Notes under the pieces: generated by a model
Seen by the model: only the letters and a program-made list of their open reading frames with translations
What the model was told of the DNA's origin: nothing
Databases searched by the model: none
Shown: positions 6,950 through 9,896 of the stretch, piece after piece
Position numbering within the stretch: position 1 is the first letter of the stretch
Layout: every line of letters starts with the position of its first letter
Made by a program: the position numbers and the translations under genes
Source of the DNA: Thermomicrobiales bacterium
Lineage (GTDB): Bacteria; Chloroflexota; Chloroflexia; Thermomicrobiales; UBA6265
Reading direction: 5' to 3'
Length of the DNA stretch: 9,896 nt
Assembly: GCA_025928535.1 (NCBI GenBank)
Contig: JAICJJ010000061.1
Coordinates: forward strand, 1-9,896

Positions 6950-7357
6950 TCAGATCCCGGTGGACTTTGGCGCCCGGGCGTAGCGTGGCACGAGGGACGC
7001 GGCGTCGCGGCGGAATTCGCCGTTGGCGACGATCCGATCGACGCCGGCCGCTTTTGCCGCGCGGCGTCCCGCGACATCGACATGCGGGCCGAATCCCAGC
7101 AGCGGCGCCCGCTCCGGCCGCGCCGCGAACGCCGCGATCGCGTCCCAGTCGATCGGCGCGTTCATGTCGATGACGCCGAGCGCGACCCGCCCGCCGCCTT
7201 CCGCGAGCGCGGCGACGAACGCGGCCGAGTCCGCGACGAATCGCGGCTCGTACCCGAGGCGCCGCAACAGATCGGCGATCGGGATGCGCGCCATCAGATC
7301 GCGAGACAAGACGACGACCATTCCGGCCGACGCTTGCCCCGCTGGCGATTCCGTCAC
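6950..7357 (-). CDS. Degenerate response-regulator receiver-like protein
   Basis: Small protein of 135 residues with the strand/helix alternation of a CheY-like receiver: VVVLSRD (14-20), helix 22-35, YEPRFVAD (36-43), VALGVIDMNAP (58-68), PLLGFGPH (85-92) and VDRIVANGEF (106-115). Asp64 lies where the phospho-acceptor is expected, but the acidic pair after strand 1 is replaced by Ser-Arg-Asp and the conserved strand-5 Lys is not evident. It therefore probably works without phosphorylation, for example as a protein-protein module. No output domain follows. GTG 7357 overlaps the TetR stop by 4 nt (GTGA), which implies translational coupling; ATG 7321 is an alternative. The receiver call is by fold pattern and moderately sure. 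Confidence 0.65.
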   Translation of the reverse strand: MTESPAGQASAGMVVVLSRDLMARIPIADLLRRLGYEPRFVADSAAFVAALAEGGGRVALGVIDMNAPIDWDAIAAFAARPERAPLLGFGPHVDVAGRRAAKAAGVDRIVANGEFRRDAASLVPRYARAPKSTGI

Positions 7358-8004
7358 GACAGTTCCGTTTTCTCGTCGCGAGCCTGGATCCCGAAACGCG
7401 CCGCCAGCCCGGTCAGAATCGTCGTCACGCCCGTCTCGAATTGGTCGTCGCCCGGCTTCGTCTCTCGCTCCACCGCGTCGTCGGCGAAACCCGCGCAGGA
7501 TTCGCCCGGCGGCGACGGTTCCCCGGTCAAGGCGAGAAAGCCACCGATCTCGAACAAGGCGAAGCCGCTGACGAACCCGCCAAGGGTGAGAAAGGCGTTC
7601 GCCGCTTCTTCGTCCGACGCGCCAGCGTCACGGCAGATGCGCGCCGTCAGTTCGAGCAATCGCGCCACCTGCGGCGTCCGATGTTCGCGCATCACGATCA
7701 GCAGAAACGCGTTCGGATGCGCGTGCGCCACCCCACGATAGGCGCGCGCCAATCGGCGCAAGCGGTCTTGCCACGACCCTGCGTCCACGTCGTCGAGCCG
7801 AAGCTCGCTCAGCAGCGACTCAGCCACGCCGCTCAACACCGCGCCTTTTCCAGGGAGATGGTGGTAAAGCGACATCGCTTCGACGCCGAGTTCCTGGCCA
7901 AGCCGGCGCATCGTCAGCGCCCGCAGCCCTTCGGCGTCGATGATCCGGAGAGCGGCGTCGATGATCCGGCCGCTCGTCAGCGGTTCGCGCGCCGATCCAT
8001 GCAT
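7354..8004 (-). CDS. TetR family transcriptional regulator, TetR_C-type ligand domain
   Basis: One-component repressor of 216 residues. The N-terminal DNA-binding domain covers about residues 9-58, with the HTH LTMRRLGQELGVEAMSLYHH at 30-49 followed by PGKGAVL; the EAMSLYHHLPGK form is typical of the TetR subgroup closest to the tetracycline repressors. The remainder is helical (for example FLTLGGFVSGFALFEIGGFL) and would bind a ligand and dimerise. GAGG lies 6 nt before ATG 8004. It is divergent from the UroD-like gene across 216 bp, the usual arrangement for a TetR protein controlling its neighbour and itself. It is translationally coupled to the receiver-like gene. The ligand is unknown. 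Confidence 0.9.
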   Translation of the reverse strand: MHGSAREPLTSGRIIDAALRIIDAEGLRALTMRRLGQELGVEAMSLYHHLPGKGAVLSGVAESLLSELRLDDVDAGSWQDRLRRLARAYRGVAHAHPNAFLLIVMREHRTPQVARLLELTARICRDAGASDEEAANAFLTLGGFVSGFALFEIGGFLALTGEPSPPGESCAGFADDAVERETKPGDDQFETGVTTILTGLAARFGIQARDEKTELS

Positions 8005-8073
8005 GACGAACCTCGATGTGTCCGGCAGTCGATCCGGTCGCCGCCTTCGTCCGCTGCTCCGGATGTTCCCATC

Positions 8074-8079
8074 ATTCTA
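8074..8079 (-). promoter_or_regulatory. Putative -10 of the TetR operon
   Basis: On the minus strand TAGAAT reads from 8079 to 8074, 70 nt before the TetR ATG, and matches the -10 consensus in 5 of 6 positions. No convincing -35 is found at 16-18 bp. The inverted repeat at 8091-8119 would overlap the -35 zone, compatible with autorepression. Confidence 0.4.
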
Positions 8080-8090
8080 ACGTGTCCCGT

Positions 8091-8119
8091 CCGAGTTCGC
8101 CGACGCTGTCGGACTCCGT
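8091..8119. promoter_or_regulatory. Inverted repeat, candidate TetR operator
   Basis: Perfect dyad CCGAC-GCT-GTCGG at 8100-8112, flanked by imperfectly complementary CCGAGT (8091-8096) and ACTCCG (8113-8118). It lies between the putative TetR -10 and the putative UroD -10, so one bound repressor dimer could shut both promoters. Assignment to this TetR is by position only. Confidence 0.45.
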
Positions 8120-8138
8120 CCCGAGCGGCGCCGAGCCT

Positions 8139-8148
8139 GTGCTACCAT
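8139..8148 (+). promoter_or_regulatory. Putative extended -10 of the UroD-like gene
   Basis: GTGCTACCAT contains TG-n-TACCAT, an extended -10 arrangement with the hexamer at 8143-8148. There is no clear -35, which extended -10 promoters can lack. The recombinase -10 also follows a GTGCTA. The start of transcription would be near 8155, leaving a leader of about 65 nt before the ATG at 8221. Confidence 0.4.
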
Positions 8149-8220
8149 CCCGCCGCGGTCGCCGGGAACCTCGGGGCCGCCCAACCAGACGGCATTTCCC
8201 GATCGGCAAGGAGACCTCCG

Positions 8221-9207
8221 ATGGCGTCCCGTGCGAACCCCGGCGGGCTGCGATTCGAAGACATGAGCCGGACCGAGCGCGTCCAGGCGGCAGTCAATGG
8301 CGATCCGGTCGATCGGCTCCCGGTCTGCTTTTGGCATCACTTCCAACCCGAAGGCTCCGGCCGGGCGATGGCGGAGGCGACCCTTCGCTTCTTCGACGAA
8401 GAATTCGATCTCGACATCGCGAAAATCATGCCCGATTTGCCCTATCCCCTGCCGCGCAAGTCGATCCACGCGATCGACGATTGGCGCCTGATCGAACCGA
8501 TCGACCGCGAACGTTCCCGCTATTTCACCCAGCGCGCGGAAGCGGTCCGCCTGTTGCGCGACGAGCTCGGCTTCGACACGCCGATCGTCGTCACCGTCTT
8601 CAGTCCGCTGGCGGAAGCGATGTACGCGGCGCCCGGCCGCGAGACGTTTCTCAACCATGCGCGCGAAGCGCCGGTCGTCGTCCACGACGCGCTGGCGACG
8701 ATCGCCGAAAACCTCCGCTTCCACATCCACGACGCGATCGACGCCGGCGCCGATGGCGTCTACTTCGCCCTTCAGGGCTGCACCACGGCGATCATGCCCG
8801 ACGAGATGTATCGCGAATTCGGCCGCCCCTACGATCTGCTGGCGCTGCAAGGCGGCGTCAACGGCTGGCTCAACATCCTGCACGTCCATGGAGACCGCGA
8901 TCTGATGTTCGATCAGGTGCTCGACTACCCGGTGCAGGTGCTCAGTTGGTCCGACCGGATCGCCGGTCCAAGCCTGCGCGACGCCCGGATGATGACCAGC
9001 AAATGCCTGATGGGCGGTTGGAACGAATTCGGCGCGTTGTCGAACGGTCCGGAAGACGCCATTCTCGCCGAAGCGCAAGATGCCGTCGCCCAGACCGGCG
9101 GCCGCAAGTTCATCCTCGCCAACGGCTGCTCCGTCCCGGACGACACCGATCCGCGCTGGCTGCATTACGCCCGCGAGATCGTCGACGACCTCGATTTGCC
9201 GGACTGA
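8221..9207 (+). CDS. Uroporphyrinogen decarboxylase (UROD) superfamily protein, not HemE-like
   Basis: Protein of 328 residues with the UROD/methyltransferase TIM-barrel pattern: MSRTERVQAAVNGDPVDRLPV near the N-terminus (residues 15-35), IDAGADGVYFALQG at 173-186, and FILANGCSVPDDTDP at 297-311. True HemE has an Arg-rich MRQAGRY segment after the first strand; here WHHFQPEG stands there, so heme-pathway decarboxylation is unlikely. Cobamide-dependent methyltransferases of this superfamily (MtaA/MtbA type) bind zinc through H-x-C and a later Cys. This protein has HVH at 221-223 and Cys303 in the NGC motif, which suggests a variant metal site. AAGGAG (8208-8213) lies 7 nt before ATG 8221. It is divergent from the TetR gene and probably regulated by it. 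Reaction unknown. Confidence 0.85.
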   Translation: MASRANPGGLRFEDMSRTERVQAAVNGDPVDRLPVCFWHHFQPEGSGRAMAEATLRFFDEEFDLDIAKIMPDLPYPLPRKSIHAIDDWRLIEPIDRERSRYFTQRAEAVRLLRDELGFDTPIVVTVFSPLAEAMYAAPGRETFLNHAREAPVVVHDALATIAENLRFHIHDAIDAGADGVYFALQGCTTAIMPDEMYREFGRPYDLLALQGGVNGWLNILHVHGDRDLMFDQVLDYPVQVLSWSDRIAGPSLRDARMMTSKCLMGGWNEFGALSNGPEDAILAEAQDAVAQTGGRKFILANGCSVPDDTDPRWLHYAREIVDDLDLPD

Positions 9208-9616
9208 GTTCGCGAATCGACCCACCACGCATCTTGGAGCGACGGGCAGCGGGACCCGACCAACCCCCGAACTTCGGAACGGGTCGTTGACGGTCCAACC
9301 GATGCCGTCCATCGACACGATTCTTGCTGCCCGCGTGAACGCCTCGGCGAGGGGTGCGGCGATTGCAATTGGCCGCGTCGTCAGGGGTCGTCTTACAAGA
9401 GAGTGTACTATCAGACCATAGAGCAAGTTCTGGAGCGTTCGCCCGTCGTCGTCGACCTCCGCGACTCCTCCTGCCCGAAGCGAGGTTCCGAAACAACCAA
9501 TCCTGGGCCAAGGCAGAGGCGGACGAGGTTCGCCACCGGCTGCGCGGCGCGAATCACGCTTTGTCTGACGCAACAACGGTCAAGGTACGATTGTCGCCTG
9601 TGGTATGGAGGAGACG
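9208..9616. other. Intergenic stretch of about 410 bp without a convincing gene
   Basis: Open frames here on both strands translate to Arg/Pro/Ser-rich sequence with no recognisable domain and no Shine-Dalgarno, so I call no gene. Besides the fold at 9252-9296, GACGGGCAGC (9241-9250) is nearly complementary to GCTGCCCGC in the 9327-9336 region. A candidate LuxR promoter is TACGAT (9586-9591) with TTGTCT (9561-9566), but the 19-bp spacing is long. TACTAT at 9406-9411 is a second weak -10. Confidence 0.5.
9252..9296 (+). other. Compact potential RNA fold downstream of the UroD-like gene
   Basis: Three nested complementary segments: GGACC (9252-9256) with GGTCC (9292-9296), CGACC (9257-9261) with GGTCG (9282-9286), and an inner hairpin CCGA-ACT-TCGG (9267-9277). 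The right side has a TTGAC bulge between the outer two stems. No T run follows, so it is not a textbook terminator. It starts 44 nt after the stop of the UroD-like gene and could be a 3' stabilising or Rho-related structure, or part of a leader for the LuxR-type gene. Confidence 0.35.
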
Positions 9617-9895
9617 ATGGCGCTCGACTCATCGACCCTCAAACAATCGACCATCCCTGCCGAGTCGGTTGACCAGAGTCACTGGAGCCATGGGGCAGTG
9701 CCCGGAGCCTTGACGCGGCGAGAACTCGAAATCCTGCAGGCGGTCAGCGAAGGATATCCGGACCGCGAAATCGCGACGCGCCTCTTCATCAGTCGGCGCA
9801 CCGTGACGTGGCACGTCACCAATGTCCTCAACAAACTCGGCGTGAACTCCCGCACCGCCGCCGCCGTTCAGGCCGTCCGTCGGGGTTGGCTCTGA
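9617..9895 (+). CDS. Stand-alone LuxR-type (NarL/GerE) HTH DNA-binding protein
   Basis: Protein of 92 residues made almost entirely of a LuxR-type C-terminal DNA-binding domain: LTRRELEILQAVSEGYPDRE (residues 32-51), the HTH IATRLFISRRTVTWHVTNVL (52-71) and NKLGVNSRTAAAVQA (72-86). The first 31 residues are polar and show no sensor, receiver or ATPase domain, so it is either constitutively active or controlled by its level or a partner. GGAGG (9607-9611) with 5 nt spacing favours ATG 9617; the in-frame ATG at 9605 lies upstream of that Shine-Dalgarno and has none itself. The stop codon falls one base before the window end. Target genes are unknown. Confidence 0.88.
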   Translation: MALDSSTLKQSTIPAESVDQSHWSHGAVPGALTRRELEILQAVSEGYPDREIATRLFISRRTVTWHVTNVLNKLGVNSRTAAAVQAVRRGWL

Positions 9896-9896
9896 G

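Noticed and set aside
5350..7173. 607-codon open frame on the plus strand
   Set aside because: It is antisense to the recombinase, whose full catalytic set is on the minus strand, and its translation is Arg-rich with no domain. Long antisense frames are expected at this GC content.
8077..9576. 499-codon open frame on the minus strand
   Set aside because: It runs antisense through the UroD-like gene, which has a clear Shine-Dalgarno and family motifs on the plus strand. The part outside that gene (9208-9576) shows no recognisable domain.

Overview
The window is GC-rich, densely coding bacterial chromosome with Shine-Dalgarno-led genes and several GTG starts. A Tat-exported ABC solute-binding protein, a very short stand-alone LuxR-type HTH protein and a TIP-like aquaporin suggest Chloroflexota, perhaps a Thermomicrobia relative. 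That placement is inference from protein style only; no rRNA or tRNA is present to confirm it. I see no CRISPR array, insertion sequence, prophage or tRNA.

Positions 1-2206, minus strand: start of a PotD/PotB-like ABC uptake operon. It has a promoter with a consensus -35 (2168-2196), a Tat-signal solute-binding protein (815-2098), two tandem intercistronic hairpins (747-815) and a permease cut by the window edge (1-710). The hairpins probably set different mRNA levels for the binding protein and the permease.

Positions 2185-3887, minus strand: a class C beta-lactamase-fold serine hydrolase, then a DUF1992 (DnaJ-related) protein. The 3' end of the DUF1992 gene runs through a roughly 100-bp GC-rich inverted repeat, which supplies most of its C-terminal tail.

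Positions 3985-4888, minus strand: a MIP/aquaporin channel with its own good promoter and an unusual NPA/NPS motif pair.

Positions 4911-6870, minus strand: a XerC/D-like tyrosine recombinase followed by an overlapping or abutting lipoprotein with a Gly/Asn-rich tail. A 14-bp perfect palindrome sits at the predicted transcription start of the recombinase.

Positions 6950-9207: a TetR regulator and a degenerate receiver-domain protein (minus strand, coupled by a 4-nt GTGA overlap), divergent from a uroporphyrinogen-decarboxylase-superfamily protein (plus strand). The shared 216-bp intergenic region holds putative -10 boxes for both directions and an inverted repeat that could be the TetR operator.

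Positions 9208-9896, plus strand: about 410 bp without a convincing gene, with a compact potential RNA fold just after the UroD-like gene, then a 92-residue LuxR-type HTH protein ending at the window edge.

Most families here are known. The least explained parts are the TetR / degenerate receiver / UroD-like locus, the recombinase-lipoprotein pair, and the repeat captured in the DUF1992 frame. I found no clearly new defence or mobile system.
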